From Deltaproteobacteria bacterium (GTDB taxonomy: Bacteria; Desulfobacterota; Syntrophia; Syntrophales; UBA2210): DNA of 15,102 nucleotides. Both the position numbers and the translations under genes were made by a program. Below the pieces are notes generated by a model. That model searched no databases. It had not been told where the DNA came from and worked only from the letters and a program-made list of their open reading frames with translations. Positions 14,325-15,102 of this stretch are shown here, piece by piece. The stretch lies in NCBI GenBank assembly GCA_016935875.1, contig JAFGQD010000040.1:1-15102 (forward strand), in the 5' to 3' direction. How positions within the stretch are numbered: position 1 is the stretch's first letter; the number at the start of each line of letters is the position of its first letter.

Positions 14325-14834
14325 TCAGGAATTTCCCATCGATAAAAATTTTGTCTGAATGAAAATTCCCGCAAGGGTCAGGGCAATGACGATAGCCGCT
14401 TCAATCCCAGGGGCAAGAGAAAAGGCTTCAGTGATGAGCAAGGCGCCGACAATGGACGAGAGTGCGATAAGGACCCAGTCGAAAAGGAAAAACAGGAGTA
14501 TGGCCCCGGCGATGCCGCCTGCGATGTATGTGATCCAGAAGACCGCCTCAGGAATCAGTCCGAAAGAGGTTATTACCATATAGGCTATGTATGAGCCTGC
14601 GAGAAAACCGGCCACAAAAATGGCAAAGCTTTGCATGAAGACGGCGATGAATATACCGATAATCCCCAGTATGATACCTGCAGCCAGTGTTATAGCGGGC
14701 GAGTTGATAGTCAGGATGTGATCGGCGAAGGTAAGACCCGTGATGAAACCTACGACACCCACGAAAAACCAGAATAATTTACGGCCTCCAGCCAGCAAAA
14801 GAATACCTGCCGCAACATAGAGTAATGGTGTCAT
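14325..14834 (-). CDS. Multi-pass membrane protein, TMEM198/DUF4203-like
   Basis: Encodes 169 residues, almost entirely hydrophobic, with about six to seven helices and many glycines (GGRKLFWFFVGVVGFITGL, GFLAGSYIAYM, YIAGGIAGAILLFFLF). The GRKLFWFFVGVVGFITG segment resembles the start of TMEM198/DUF4203-type domains; the function is unknown. I chose ATG 14834 because AAAGGA lies six bases upstream. An in-frame ATG at 14876 would add a polar, unconvincing 14-residue head and lacks a site. It follows the NagZ-like gene by 55 bases on the same strand, so cotranscription is possible. Confidence 0.78.
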   Translation of the reverse strand: MTPLLYVAAGILLLAGGRKLFWFFVGVVGFITGLTFADHILTINSPAITLAAGIILGIIGIFIAVFMQSFAIFVAGFLAGSYIAYMVITSFGLIPEAVFWITYIAGGIAGAILLFFLFDWVLIALSSIVGALLITEAFSLAPGIEAAIVIALTLAGIFIQTKFLSMGNS

Positions 14835-14889
14835 AATAGTCCTTTCACGCCGATAGTCGTTTACCGTGCAAACCACCCGATCAGATAAA

Positions 14890-15102
14890 CTACCGTTTCA
14901 GTTTTTTCTTGAGTTTCATTATCCTTCTGTAGGATTCATCTATTCTTTCAATTGTTATCTCACCCTCGGCTACCAGTTTCTGTATCACATCTGTGGCCCG
15001 CGTGGCAATATCCTCATCAAATACGGAATTGTTTGCAAAGATAAGCATATCGCAACCGGCGCCGATCGCCATTTTGATTGCCCGTTCGAGTCCGTAAAAG
15101 GA
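14890..15102 (-). CDS. Glycoside hydrolase family 3 (NagZ-like beta-N-acetylhexosaminidase), C-terminal end
   Basis: Only the last 70 residues lie in the window; the gene enters from the right edge. AIKMAIGAGCDMLIFANN followed by a helix, VIQKLVAEGEITIERIDESYRRIMKLKKKL, matches the end of the GH3 TIM barrel, where the conserved AGxDM segment lies. A protein that stops here, without a second domain, fits the single-domain NagZ type, which releases N-acetylglucosamine from muropeptides during cell-wall recycling. Because the catalytic region is outside the window, the NagZ assignment is by resemblance only. The lytic transglycosylase at 7947 would make products that such an enzyme could recycle, if either protein acts in the same compartment. 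Confidence 0.78.
   Translation of the reverse strand, partial: SFYGLERAIKMAIGAGCDMLIFANNSVFDEDIATRATDVIQKLVAEGEITIERIDESYRRIMKLKKKLKR

Noticed and set aside
1..15102. A defence, phage, secretion or biosynthetic gene cluster
   Set aside because: No integrase, transposase, toxin-antitoxin pair, nuclease-helicase set, NRPS/PKS or secretion component is visible; most genes are housekeeping or single unknowns.

Overview
The window is a chromosomal segment of about 15.1 kb with compact, mostly housekeeping gene content. It looks most like an anaerobic member of the Deltaproteobacteria/Desulfobacterota. The reasons are the cluster mnmA-mtaB-rnc-(Elp3-like radical SAM), a NIL-domain 2x[4Fe-4S] ferredoxin, a DUF1015 protein, a DUF4124+SLT lytic transglycosylase, and near-neutral GC with Shine-Dalgarno starts (several GTG/TTG). 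The assignment is an inference from gene content; no rRNA or marker gene was available to test it.

Layout. (1) 1-3577, minus strand: a tightly overlapping operon transcribed mnmA -> mtaB -> rnc -> radical SAM gene (cut by the left edge), centred on tRNA anticodon-loop modification and RNA processing. (2) 3578-3906: a gene-poor spacer with a candidate mnmA promoter and an interrupted copy of a hairpin repeat. (3) 3907-5502, plus strand: a coupled set of an alpha/beta hydrolase, a 94-residue unknown protein and a small two-helix membrane protein. (4) 5520-6461, minus strand: a small YqiA-like hydrolase followed by a NIL-ferredoxin. (5) 6649-8534, plus strand: DUF1015 protein, then a secreted lytic transglycosylase. 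(6) 8563-10381, minus strand: a MATE exporter, then a DUF5658 membrane protein with a near-consensus promoter whose -35 box contains the MATE stop codon. (7) 10465-12743, plus strand: miaA overlapping a family-2-like glycosyltransferase by 4 nt. (8) 12744-14324: an AT-richer PlsC-like acyltransferase gene bracketed by two same-orientation copies of the hairpin repeat. (9) 14325-15102, minus strand: the C-terminal end of a glycoside hydrolase family 3 (NagZ-like) gene followed by a multi-pass membrane protein.

How the genes relate. Four genes concern tRNA modification or resemble enzymes that do it: MnmA (s2U34), MtaB (ms2t6A37), MiaA (i6A37) and the Elp3-like radical SAM protein. Others concern the cell envelope (lytic transglycosylase, GH3 enzyme, glycosyltransferase, acyltransferase, MATE exporter). 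I found no CRISPR array, tRNA, rRNA, transposase, phage gene or recognisable defence island. No clear new system is visible. The most interesting signals are the dispersed hairpin repeat (which supplies the ribosome-binding site of one gene and a stop codon of another), the repeat-bracketed acyltransferase with an altered HX4D motif, the Elp3-like gene beside mnmA, and several small conserved-looking genes of unknown function.
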